DNA of 64,000 nt from Armillaria gallica (lineage: Eukaryota > Basidiomycota > Agaricomycetes > Agaricales > Physalacriaceae). Under the pieces are notes generated by a model. The model was given only the letters and a program-made list of their open reading frames with translations, searched no databases and was not told where the DNA came from. The stretch is from contig JBANDB010000004.1 of the NCBI GenBank assembly GCA_037576215.1, positions 6,758,001 through 6,822,000 on the forward strand, written 5' to 3'. This document shows positions 42,991-55,004 of this stretch, piece by piece. The first letter of the stretch is position 1; each line of letters opens with the position of its first letter. Made by a program: the position numbers and the translations under genes.

Positions 42991-44227
42991 CCTTGTCCCT
43001 TCTCGCTGTTCTGTCTGAGAGCAGTCGTCTGAGGGAAATCATCGACACTGAGCATCGCACACGTCACACATACCGACTCATGTCCCGTTGGCTCGCAGGC
43101 TCTCCTCTCATGCCAAAAAGCAAGATTACTTTTATCGGACCTCCCATTTCTGAAATCAAATCCATACCAGGATGAGAACACCGATGGCTGCTAGCCGTAT
43201 CCAAGGGAATCTGGTCTGCCCTGACCATCTATGATCTGGGACATCACCCTGTAGCAGAAGTGCTTGGAACGGTCTCTGCAAGGCACGATCTTTGCTGGGG
43301 TGAAGCTGAACACGGACCAAGAGTCTGAAGTGAGGGTGGCGGTGACATTGTGAGGAGTTCTCGCTCTCATAAATGATCTCTGACTTACATGGGTCGCAGA
43401 GAATTGTGCTTCTATGTCTGGATAACCATGGAATCTTGCATGAAATTCGTTCCCTCAACACTGACCTCCACCCAGTCATCCTCAGCCATGACATCATAGC
43501 ACTCGATGCACCCATCTCGATGATGTCGGTGACGCCCAGCATGATCACTGTCTTCCAGTTGTTTTCACCTTGTCCACCATTCTCGTCATCCGCTGTACAT
43601 TGTCTCGCCCCAACCCATACATGTAGCTACACACTCTTTTGGGTGGGTCAACGGTGTCAGCGCAACACCAACCTCCACCCTCATGCGCTCTCAGAGCGGT
43701 GGGCTTCAGAGCTAAACTCGCTGGAGTTCTATTCCCTCTCCTCCTTTCTCCCAATCCTCACCAGCAGAGCATCGTTGCAACATGGAGCTCTTTGGTGCAT
43801 CGACATCATCCTCAGCAAGTGGGCCACTGCTGTACGGATCCGCCCACACGACCGTGTCATGGTTGGGAGGAACACGATGGCTACGAGATATTGGAGTTAC
43901 TGGTGGCTGCACAAGCTGTCGGAATCAACCGGCTCTGAACCCGTTATTTACCGTACCTGTAGCTTTCCTTTTCTTTACCGTTTACCACCATGTCGACATA
44001 CTAGGTCTAAACGAGTTGCTCTTTTCGTTCTCTCCCGTGCTCGAACTACAACACGAGATGCTCATTGCAGCTGTATTCCCCAGTTCGCTTAACCCCACCA
44101 CCCAGGTCCACGTTCACAAGGTCCCTCCAACATGCTCAATAACTGGACCGTGTTGGATTATGATGAAGATCTTGGGAGGATTGCCCTTGGGTCGGTGTTT
44201 GGGAAGATCATGATTGTTCATCTATAG
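42991..44227 (+). pseudogene. F-box-family copy F6, interrupted by a 163-bp insert
   Basis: Reads LREIIDTEHRTRHTYRLMSR and WLAGSPLMPKSKITFIGPPI, then a stop within the GREHRWLL block, then RIVLLCLDNHGILHEIRS, WASELNSLEFYSLSS and RIRPHDRVMV. At 43890 a 163-bp insert, bounded by the direct repeat ACGAGAT, splits the HDGYETLIAA block. The gene resumes at 44053 and ends NWTVLDYDEDLGRIALGSVF, stop at 44225. Stops, frameshifts and the insert make it a pseudogene. It is the CpG-eroded sister of F5. Confidence 0.6.
43890..44052. mobile_element. 163-bp insert with 7-bp target duplication
   Basis: ACGAGAT occurs at 43883-43889 and 44053-44059, flanking the insert. The insert matches 12213-12372 in inverted orientation. 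The ends ATTGGAGTT and GTTGTAGTT (complement) agree at 7 of 9 positions. It may be a small TIR element or a copied fragment of family X. Confidence 0.55.
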
Positions 44228-45800
44228 TCGGAATATATTCACTTGTTGATTTCTGATAGCATAGTTGTCTTTTCTTCTTGAAGTGTTCATGTCCTTCGAA
44301 ATCTTTCCATATCGATATCCTGAAATAAATTTTGCATGGGCCACCATCTTGTTGTTCCCATCTCTGTTTTCATTGTAATATGCATCTTGCCAGTGTGATC
44401 GTTGGTCTGGACAAAACGGTTGAAGTGTTGAAAGGTGCTGAGCGCCTATATGAATGCAAAGTGCTACACACTAAACACCACACAAACACTCAGTAATTGG
44501 GGTTCGAAGGGAGGTATGTTATACCAGGTTATGACACTTTGTACTGTAGTTTACAAGTTCCGGGTGCAATGAATATGATTTGTATAAAGAATATATTGCG
44601 ATGTCCACTCTAAGTTCAACATGTTACTGAACACAAACTTAAACTGATACAGAATAACTGCCTGGTGCAGGTTCTGAACTCGTGCTGGCTGCTTGGTGCA
44701 GTTTCAATACTGATACTTTGCACCTGGTTGTGACTTAAAACACACTGACTGGTTCTGAACTGTTTCTCGGGTCTGACTTTCTGTTTCTAGCTTAATACTG
44801 TTTGCTTGCTTATCGGTTCTTGCACACATGGAGTGACCAGGTCACAAATTTTCTATTCCAGGTGAGTCTATGACTCAAAGCTTTTAACCAAATAAAACCT
44901 GTACTATTTGCCTGGTAGCATTCCAGGAGTCAGAAACCTGATTCCCCACTAGATACATGACCTGTATTTATACTAGCCTACTGATACACTATTACTAATC
45001 CTTTTTACTACTGACTAATATACTTGCTGACCCAGCCTGGTGAGGATAAACGCTCTACCTGGCAGATATTATCTCATCCACAGCTACCAGGTCAATTGAT
45101 CACTTGCAAAATCTGGAGATCACATATCGGTGCCTGCTGGGAAGCTGAATCTGGCTGTACCAGGTGGACTGGACTATTGGCTCAACCCTGAGATGATGGT
45201 CAGTTAATTGGAACATATGCAAATACTTGTCAGTACCATGGCGATGCCATATAATTACACTCAGCTTTGATCGTGTTTACCAAATGGAACATGCCAGAGA
45301 GCTGCCCTGGTGATCAATACTACATGATGAACAGAACTAACTTACTGTGGAATCATTTTGTTCGAACTTGTCCACCTGCAGCCACTATAGAGACATTTCC
45401 ATCATAGCTGTTTATGTTGCTTCAACATCTATCACAATTGTCCTGTGCATGTTGCCAAGGACTCAGGAGATATCTACAAAGTATAATGTATGGTTGGAAT
45501 GGCATCTTTCAAGTAGCCATGGCTACTAATCCTTGATATATGTCAATCTTTAAAAGAACACAACTAAAATAAGCTAGATAGAATACTAATAAATGTTGAG
45601 TCTCCATGCCACAACAGCCAAGCTCCTTCACCCTCAAAAATCATCTACAAGTAGCTGTTAGTCCTGCACACCACGTCTGACTTGCTTGATGACATCTTTT
45701 CTATCCAAGTACTCATCATTGAGTATGCCGACCCCTGCTTAAACAATTTTATCATACATTCCCTAACTCACAGTGAGCTTCAGTTTTAAACCACAGCCAA
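44228..45800. other. CpG-poor stretch without a clear gene
   Basis: 44262-44330 is the F-box 3' flank shared with 34640-34720. Beyond it the sequence is AT-rich and CpG-poor with recurring CTGGT/ACCAG words and short frames only. Probably eroded repeat DNA. Upstream exons of the membrane-protein gene may lie at the right end. Confidence 0.4.
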
Positions 45801-45828
45801 CAAAGCACTTACCATAACTTAGGAGTGT

Positions 45829-46844
45829 ACACGGCTTTGCTTGGTGTCATAATGTGGTGGATATGTATGGTGAACTCTGTCAACTCAGATGTGATACAAA
45901 CTGATATAATTTTCTCATAGTGTTGAGCAGCACTACCTATAGGGGACAGACAAAGGTCCTTGCTGATGTGTCAGTGTTCATGTATATAGTGGCAACAATA
46001 CATCTGGCTGTGAAGTGGTTCTATGTCAGAGAGGCATTCATCAAATATGGACTCAGGAGTGGGGAAACTATCCTGCTTTCCCTCACTGATTGGCTAGTCA
46101 CTGGTCCATTGTGGGTCCAGGTGATTAGGAGAGTGGCCATCAGCAGGAATATACTTATTGCTGACAGTATTATGGTATGTCTTTTGCCAGATTTTCAGTG
46201 CTGTAATGACATTTTTATTAGATTTGGAGGTGCTGGATCATCTGGGAAAGGAGCTGGAGAATCATCATCCTTCCCTGTATATTCACACTATGCAGAACTA
46301 GTAAGCTTGACTGTTGGTTGCATGAATTTGTGTCACTCACCAATCCCAGTTTTTGATGCTTTCTGCTTCCATCAGCTTCTGATACTGTCAACCAACTCAG
46401 AGAGAAATGGATACTACCAAATTTGGGAGATGCCTTACTTCATAATGGCCCTCCCTACAATGATCATATGTACCATGCTCATTGTCTACAGACTGACTAG
46501 AGCAGGCAGGACTGGGAAGACCCTGAACTTCAGGACAAGCTTATACTACAAGGTCATTGAAATCTTGGTAGAGTCATCCACATTGTATGTTGTTGCCCTG
46601 GTGGTCAACATCCCATTGTTGGCAACCAATAGTCCATACAGTGCTTATCCACAAGCAGTTCTTGATTCAGTTACTGTGAGTTCAAGAATCTGTTGTTGAC
46701 AAAGAAAGATCTTATAGGGATGTTAAACAGGGAATTGCACCAACATTGATTCTCCTCCATGTTGTATCTAGGCTACCAGATCAAGCCCAGGGCCTATCAG
46801 TACAGCCAAGGTGTTTGCAACCCTTGTCAAAATTGGAAGTGTAA
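45829..46844 (+). CDS. Multi-spanning integral membrane protein (agaricomycete-type), 5' end unresolved
   Basis: Exons recognised: about 45829-45867 (GVYTALLGVIMWWICM), about 45921-46174, 46222-46300, 46350-46675 and 46731-46844. Introns have GTGAAC, GTATGT, GTAAGC and GTGAGT donors. The joined protein has successive hydrophobic segments and family-like blocks: VSVFMYIVATIHLAVKW, IADSIMIWRCWIIW, YFIMALPTMIICTMLIVYRL, YKVIEILVESSTLYVVALVV, YPQAVLDSVTGIAPTLILL. This matches a large class of uncharacterised agaricomycete membrane proteins whose function is unknown. The first exon and start codon were not found; the frame at 45920 opens just after a TCATAG acceptor, so it is internal. No stop interrupts it despite the CpG-poor surroundings. 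Confidence 0.65.
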
Positions 46845-47090
46845 CATGTTAGAATATGGATTCCTAATTTGGAAGTGTGAGCTTGCATTAGACCTGTGAC
46901 TGGCCCTGTACAATGAGCAAGTGTCAATGTAAGGGACCTGTAAAGCTGAGTTTGAATCCCTTATCATGTCTTTAAGACTTTGCTGAATTCCAATATGGTC
47001 AGACCTTAGCATACCATATATTGATTTTGGTTACAATCATCACGATTTCGACACATTTTGACATGATTTCATCTATTCTTCTCAACCTTC

Positions 47091-48310
47091 ATGGCTGTGC
47101 TCTTAGAGAACTTATCTCAGTCAATGTCTCGAGTATTCTATAATCCAGATCTTGAATTTCAACCAACTCCAGACTTGGCATCCTCAACTTCTTCCTTCAA
47201 GTTGAATCCTCAGCTGGCAGATGCACTGAAAATTCACAAGAAAGTTTCAAGCATAGCCAAGACCAAAAGGTGAAGAAGTAGTCTCAACTCTTCAGCTTCA
47301 TTCTCTGTATCTTCCTCTGCTGCTTCTGGGAGTTCTGTTGGCACCAGTTCTATATTCTCTTTCCAAGGGTTTTCTACACTTAGAACACCTTCAAATCTCA
47401 TTTTCTTACTATATGAACATGACGCCAGATCATATATTGTAAGCTCAGGATTTGGATCTTCAGACTCTTTACTGCTTGATGCCTCACTGCTTTCTATACC
47501 ACATTCATCTGACTTCAGCCAGAGACTACAGCTCGTTGAACCACCAAGCCATCTCTCTCCTATTTTACCTGACATATTGAATACATTTGATGTTGAAACA
47601 GCCAATATATGGGCACCAGACTATGAGTATTCACAGTTGATGCCTCCTCCAGCTGTCCTCGCTTCACCATTACCTATTATTCTATCTCTGTCTGATCAGC
47701 GAAGAGTCCCTGTTCCAACTTTGTGTAATATCCACTCATCAACCCCATGCAATGAAGACCTAGAAAATCTGCCCTCTGCACCAGACAGCTTCTGCAATAA
47801 GGCTACAGCAATGGCTTCCTCACTGCCCAACAACGTTCCTCCAAAAATCTGGAGGGTACCACGCAGGACCAACATTAAGAAGACATCACTTGCAAAGAAA
47901 TACCTCACCTCGATGTCTGTGAATCCTGTTGATTTTCTTAAGACTCTTGTGAATGACAAAGAGTTTTTCTCATACCATCAAGGGTTGTATTGAGCAAACT
48001 CACAGCTTATCCCTGAGCTTCTGGATGTGCTCTGGGACCATGACCAGATTAGGATGTGCATGGAGGCTTGGATGGAGTCTAAAGCACTTGATCTGGTGGC
48101 AGACAGAGTCTATGATAAGTTTGATGGAGCTAAACACTGATTCCTCATGTACTCCAACCAAGTAATGCCAGACTTCGCTATGACCTGGGCATTTGGCAAG
48201 GAGATGAAGAAAGCATGGATCCACATGCCAAAATGGAACAGAATCTTGAAGGCTGCAAAGGAGAGCAAGACAGCTGCAGAAAAGAATTGCCAATGAAATC
48301 CACATCTTGT
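47091..48310 (+). pseudogene. Unidentified decayed coding region
   Basis: Three plus-strand segments read as one Ser/Pro-rich protein broken by stops and frameshifts: FYNPDLEFQPTPDLASST at 47130, NTFDVETANIWAPDYEYSQL at 47577, and LLDVLWDHDQIRMCMEAWME at about 48025 in another frame, continuing through MTWAFGKEMKKAWIHMPKW. I do not recognise a domain. The setting suggests a decayed mobile-element gene. Confidence 0.3.
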
Positions 48311-48649
48311 ACATCTTGGATAATTATATTGATAGACTGATTCTGATTGTCTCCAAAGGGTTGCAACATTGTAACAGCTCAAATTCTCCATCTATGATCC
48401 CAGTCCTGCAGCAAGCTTCAAATTATACTAGGACTCTTTGCTTCTGCAACTGGCACCTCCCATCAAATGATCGAATTCCTCAACCATGTGAGTCTTTCTG
48501 TATCATACTCCACCATACAAAATATCATACATTCACTCAGTAACAGAGCTGTCACTGAGGCAACTGCTATCTCTCACAAATTTCATTTTAATGCTGATGA
48601 CAACTATAATGCAATGTCCAATAAATGTATGAATTATATTTAAGTATGT

Positions 48650-51600
48650 ATGGTCCCAACCATGGTAGCACCCAAGTGGAGACTTGAGCACCTCCACTTG
48701 AGTGCTACCACTATTAATACATGCTATCTACAATGATTGACATCTAAGTGCATGCTCAAGTACCACTCAAGTAATGAAGCAATTGCTGCTTCAGTGCAGT
48801 ACTTAAGTGAGATCACATTAAGCTCCAGTGGCCAATGTTGCTCAAGCAAATGCAGACCCTGTGCCTATAGGATGAAGTCACAAGGAGAGGCCTTTAGTCC
48901 TATGCGACCTCTATATAAACAATTTGCCCATGCCACTCATTGTCTGGCCACCCAACAACGACCACACTAATTGGAAATATTATTATCCATCATTACATTA
49001 ACCTATTGTTCAACATTCAAACCCCTTTCATGCTTTTTGTTCTCCTTGTACTTGGCCCATTGTGCTATGATGAAGTCCTGTAATGTTTGACTGTCCTCCT
49101 GATCAAGCGCACCTTTGTATCCAAGATTTTCGAACTCTCTTCACCCTCTCTCCACCAGTTTTGAGTACATATTAACTTTCTCCTGCACATACACTTCATA
49201 ACCAGGCTGGCCATGATTCATCCATGTCAACTGAGCCCATGTAACAGTGTATCACTCAAAACTCCGGATGCACCACAGAAACTCGGCAATTTTTAACTCC
49301 CACTGCTCCAACCACTGATCTCTTTCTGCCTCTGCATGAAAGAACCCCACTTGCTCCCCTACAGAACAAGAAGTATGTATTTGGGGTGCATCAATGATTG
49401 GATACCTACCTTCAATTTATAGTGCCAAGACTTCCTCATCTGTCATACCTGGATGCTGCAAGGTATTCCAGATCCACCTGTTTGGCTTGGATGCCTTCAC
49501 CAAATCTTTTTCTTCTTTCGTTGTTTTGGTCTTTGGCTGCTTTTTCCATAGACCTTTCATAATAATATCAATTTGGACATGTATGCCAGAATAATGTGCC
49601 TGATTCTCTAATCCCTTCTTTCTGTGGAGCAAGTCGAAACGAGAGCGAGTTGAGAAACAAGGCAGTGATAAGGCTCCACTCAAAAAAAAGGCTTGTTGAA
49701 GCTAGGTGTATCATTTTTTTAAACTTGGAAACAGTAGCAGCATTAGTCCTGGATGTTACAATGTATCTGCTTTGTACCAATGTATTCAATATTCACTAAT
49801 ATCCTTACTGCGACTGAAGTATGCATTGACTATAGCTTCTCTCAGCACCAATATAGAGTGAAGGAAAGAGATGGTGGTCGCTCTAACTTCCAGAAAAGGT
49901 AGTGACCATTTTACCTTGTCTTTCTTGAGCAGCTCTCAACTACTTCATTCCACCACTTATACAAGTTACAGTACGTCTTTGATTTTCATTTTACATCCAG
50001 TTTTTGGCTAATTTCTTCTTCCTTAGCTGTGATTTCAATTCTTCTTGACAGTGCAATCAATGTATTTCAATGGCTGTGCCTCCTTTGCCAGGGTATTTGC
50101 CACAGTAAGTTTAGTTAGCCTTGATAATTCTCTTGCAAGACATTATCATTATTCAGATTGTCAATCATCTTCATTACTGGTGATATTGCTCAAGATACTT
50201 TCATTGACTTTGTCCAAAATATCCATCCTTTGCCACTTTGTTTGATGCTTCACACCTTTGTGCTGATGTCTAATTTCCATTCACAAATGCAGTTGGCATT
50301 TTATACTGTTGAATCTCCTGGAATAACAAGAGTATTCAATTTCAGACGACTTGGAAAGGAAGGTCACAGCCACACTTTTACTCATGGATCTATAATTGGG
50401 CGACTGCTTCCTCCTACTCCCAGTGCAAATAATAACACCTTGGTTGTTCAAGTTGAATTTGACAACTTCTTGCTTGTTGGATATATTTACATTGGATTTC
50501 TGTGGATAGGTTTCGCTTGCAATATCAAAATCACTCTCCGCTGGCTTTAGTTTACTGTCATATTGGAACTATACTGCATTGGCTTCTGACACCAAATATT
50601 ATCATTTCTTGTGTTTTTCCATGTGCTGGTGCTGGTATGCCTAACAGCATTGTCTTGTGGTAAGCTATGAGACACTTAATTGTTTTACTGGATGCTGGAC
50701 TGGTATCAAATTTTGCGAAGGTCTTTATCTTTGTCTATTGGTAGGGTCTGCAACCATTTTCTTTCTTTGCACTTCCACTCCCAGTGATCACTCCCGATGA
50801 CCACTACCCATCTCAGTGCCAAATCATTTCATTTTGCACCCATGCTCATGAAGTCACTGTTTCCTGCTTGTCGAGATCACTGGGTCTTTTGGGTGGTTAT
50901 TATCATTTGTATGGAGCAAAAACAGATCTACCATCTTTCAGCTGTTGAGATCCAGTTTGCCTGTCCTTCAGTGCAGTGTGAACATAATCATCCAAGGCTA
51001 CAAGAGTTGATCCCATACTGAACACACAGCAAACTTTGGCAGACAAGGTGAGGTAGTCTAAGCAGACACTTGAGTAAGGCCAGACTTGAGTAAGGTGAGC
51101 TTCTAGCATCCACTTGAATCAAGACTTGAGTGGGCACACACTCAAGTGCCGTACATAATGGATGCTCAAGTGCAAGGGGCTTCTGGACCATTGTTCCATT
51201 ACATCGGGTTGGTCAGTTGGTTGGGCTGGGATCACCTCAAAAGTTTTTTGATACCTGTCTCAGGAGGACTTTCTAGGCTATTAGGAGATGAAAGTACATT
51301 AGAATAGTAATATACCTGTGTCCAAATGATAGTTTTATAGCCTGGTCAGCACAGGTCAGCATATAAGAGGGGTGCAGAGGCAGCTTGGAAATGACAGCCA
51401 GCCAGCCAGATCCAATAATGTGTGGGTATGTGAAGTTACTGGGGGCTGTGTGATTACTGAGCTCACTTGTTTTGCCTTACTGGGTATGTTATTCCCATGC
51501 CAGTCAGTCAGTTGGCTCATCGATGGTTTAAAAAATAAATAGACAGTGTTATTAATTAGAATTTTCGAGACCCCTTGCTCAAGTGTGAGGCCCTACACTT

Positions 51601-51650
51601 GAGTGGGTATACTCAGGTGCCAGTGCTTAAGTGTAGCCTTGAGTGCAGGC
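48650..51650. repeat. Repeat unit bounded by ACTTGAG/CTCAAGT motif clusters
   Basis: Both orientations of CACTTGAG/CTCAAGTG recur densely at 48655-48800, 51060-51180 and 51575-51640, and are rare between. This resembles subterminal motif arrays of DNA transposons. Inside, a minus-strand stretch (49690-49030) reads WKKQPKTKTTKEEKDLVKAS and, after stops, FFHAEAERDQWLEQWELKIA; a plus frame at 50158-50550 is unrecognised. Element type undetermined. Confidence 0.35.
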
Positions 51651-52140
51651 CCAGTCAGGACCAGGAAAACTTAAATATACATGATACAGATTTATACAAG
51701 CTACAAGGCATCAAGGAGCCAAATTATCTCCTTCTTGATCACATCCTAAAGCATCTGAAGGCTTTGAGAGACGTGACAGGAGATAAACTAGATTTCCACA
51801 CCATATCAGCAGCCTATGATCAAATCCTTGATGGTCTTGTTTTGAATACCTGAAAAGTCAAGTGTGGAAGCCTGGAAGAGTTTGCAAAGTCCAAGCCTAC
51901 TGGCAAGCAACTTTTGAAGTTAGCAGGAGATATTTTTCATGAGTTTGAGACACCTATGGAACCTCTTCTGGTGATGTGCTCGATAATGGCGAGTGGCAAA
52001 AGGACTAGTGAAGGGCAATGAACACCAACAACACTAAATCTAACATTAACTCTACACTTATCACCAATGTATTGAATTCGGACATTTTGAGTATAATAGA
52101 AGCACTCTGCAGACTTCAATAATCAAGGAAAGTTGTTTAA
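51651..52140 (+). pseudogene. Short unidentified coding relic
   Basis: Reads NIHDTDLYKLQGIKEPNYLL and KHLKALRDVTGDKLDFHTIS, continuing after a stop with CGSLEEFAKSKPTGKQLLKL. A helical, charged pattern suggests real past coding sequence. Family not recognised. Confidence 0.25.
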
Positions 52141-53400
52141 AAACTTTTTATTCATTACTAGTGAGCTATACAAGTGTACTACTCACACTCGCAGGGTTGG
52201 TAAGACACAATTAGGTGAATAGTGACTTGACTTGAGCTACTGTGCTCACTCTGACTGGGACTGCTTCAAACTAGTGGCTCTCTTGGCCCTATACTGCTTC
52301 TTACAAGTGATAGGCACTTGACTAGTCGCACTCTGGGCTGACTAGTGGCACTCTTGGCCTAAGAATAATACTTTAAACTTTGAGAACTTACTTGAACTAA
52401 CTTCAAAACACTCTTGGCCTTTGCAGGACATGAAAGATTGCTCTAAGACACTTCAATTCACTCTATGCTATGGGTAACTTAGTGACTAGTCGCCACTTCA
52501 TCGAGATTAAGCACAAAAGCCTTTAATTGGGGCACTAGATACTGACTAGTAGGTCACAATTGCAGGGATGGCTTGCCTAAGTCACGTGTGTGCCTATTCT
52601 ACTACTTATATACTAACAATCAAGGTACAATTGAGATATAAATAACTGACTAGAGGGGTATTATTGATAAGGATTTCTTAGCTAGTCATGAGTAATGGTG
52701 AATAATCACACCATAGTCAGTCTATAAATGGTCACTTGCTGACTAGTGAGCATAGGAGCTCTGCTAGCAGTGGTATTCTGTATCCTTGGTGCAGCAACAC
52801 TCCACTAGTGTCAAGGATAAATGGCTAGGCTAGCAAATGTGCCTGTAGCAGCTATACTAGTCCTGATTGTAATATATCTGTATTGCACTAGTTGGATCTG
52901 CCACAAGGTTAATCTGTTGCTAATTCATTTCTAAGTCCTGCTTTGAGATTGCCGCTGATATGCCATCTACACATTCACACCTAGATTTTGTGAATTTACA
53001 CAAATACTATTGCATATCTACCTTACATTAGTGATACAAAGAGGACTATAGCTGAGGCTTCAAGCTGATAGTTAGACTAGTACACAGCTAGTAGAGCCAG
53101 GACTTAGATGCAATACCACTAGTGGGTCAAATCTACCAGCTGGCCATACTAGTGACTTGAATGCTAGCAGGGTTAAATAAATATGACCACTTGCAGATGA
53201 GTAATGTGACTAGTGCACCCAACAAGAGGCAGAGGACACAAATCTCATGAAGTTCAGTCACTAGCAGACTGATCTGGACACAAAACACCTAAGTCAGGTT
53301 AACTAGTCATGCAGCAGTCTTGAAGCAGGACTTAGAAATGAATTAGCAATGGATTAACCTTGTGGCAGATCTGACTAGTGCAATGATGAGCCTAGACTTC
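52140..53400. repeat. ACTAGT-rich block with an internal inverted pair
   Basis: ACTAGT appears at least 15 times in about 1.2 kb. 52881-52946 and 53320-53384 are inverted copies of one another (GGATCTGCCACAAGGTTAAT near the left start), 373 bp apart. No coding frame. Consistent with a small TIR or LTR-like repeat. Confidence 0.5.
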
Positions 53401-53419
53401 TGTGGCAATGGCAACACCA

Positions 53420-53700
53420 ACTCAGAATGAGATTGGGTGAGTCAACATAGTAGCATAGCAATCAAGGTGATCGTGTGTGCGAGTGGTTTGAGGCACCTCC
53501 ATGCAGTAAATCAATTTCTCTATATGCAAGTATATACTCCGACTTTAAGTCTGCAAAGTAGTACTGCTTGGTAGTTGAGTACTAGATATTTTGGCTATAA
53601 GCTGGTGGGGATCTTCCCAAGGGAGAGGGGATGGAAACAGGTATGATGTTAATACCATGAATCTGTATGAGAAAATGTGCTGTAAAACTAGAAAATGTTA
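53420..53700 (+). repeat. Gypsy-like fragment, inverted relative to 58370-58680
   Basis: The complement of this segment matches 58370-58680: CATGGAGGTG, ACCACTCGCACACAC and GTACTACTT occur in the same order. Two pieces of one element family therefore lie in opposite orientations about 5 kb apart. 53700-55000 holds GTGAAA-type repeats and no gene. Confidence 0.5.
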
Positions 53701-55004
53701 CTAGATGGTAATCTAAGCAGGGCAAACAGTGGAGGATGGACTAAACTGATGGCAATTGATCTAGAAGTGAGAGAGTTGATGAGAAAATGTGATGCTGAAG
53801 TCAAGTGAGGCAAGAGATAACATAGAAAGAGGTACTGAAGGTGGAATGGTGAGAGAAAATGTGGAACTACAAAAACTGGTGATGATACTGGTCCTATGTG
53901 ATGTGATGGTCCTGAGTTGATGTTGAAACTGGTCTTGTACTGAAACAATCTATCCTATGTCAAAACTAATCTTCAAGTCCACTTGAGGGACTGTCCTATA
54001 CTGATGCAATATGAAAACTTGCTGATACTGATCCTAAGTCTACTCAGAGACTACCCAAGTGGGCAACGATAACAGTGGTGAAAGTGAAATGGTAAAAACT
54101 CCAATGGTGTGAAAGTGAAATGATGATGGCCTAGTAAAAGATGATGTGGGTGAGGTATAGTGTGGTGATCATGTATTGGCACAATATGAGCATGTACCAA
54201 TAGTTTTAAGAGCAAAGAGTGAGTGTGGAATAACTCTGGTGAGTTTAAGAGTTGACGTGCAATTGAGAATATGCTGGGGTAAACGGTGTATTGCTGTAGA
54301 ATGGTGAATAAACATAGTTTACTGGTGATAATTGATGTAGACTGATCAACCAGTGATGAACTCATGGTGAACTGAGATAAACTGGCTAGTTACATTTTTC
54401 TAGCTAGCTTTTATACTACAAGTACAAATTTATAAATATTGTAAGTATGAGTGACTTAGTAAGGCTGTAAGGCCTTAGCTTAGTAAAATCATAGGGAATG
54501 TATGGTCCTTTATCTTCGAAAGTAACAGCAACTCTTCGATGTTGCTGTGTTCGGATGGAAACCATGTGGTTTTATTGAGCAACGAGCAGATCACTAAGTG
54601 CTGTTTAACTGCGGATCTCTTAGCAATAGTCGTTGTGCTGAGGAGTACACATGGGACTATGTTTTCTCAAGGCCTTGGCATTGTAACAGCCTTAGTAAAC
54701 ATGGTCTGTAGTTGCTGTAGCTGCAATTATCATAGCTGGGAGGGTACTTGTGTCATTCATATCATTTCATTAAGTGATCAATGGGCATGTCAACTAGTTG
54801 CTTCTGAGTGATGCGACGATTCCATATTAGGATGATTGTCAATCAAAGGTGCCTTGCTGTGATGAGATACAGCAATTATGATGCATAGCAAGATGGAATG
54901 GATAACAAAGCACATGAAGAGTGGTTGCCATAGGGTAAAAGTGGTATTGCCATGTGTGGAATTATTGGTTTACTGAAAGGCCATTGAAGGGATGGCAACA
55001 TTAA

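Noticed and set aside
49030..49690. Firm assignment of this relic to a KDZ-type transposon
   Set aside because: The charged helical reading is suggestive only; no diagnostic cysteine cluster or catalytic motif is visible.
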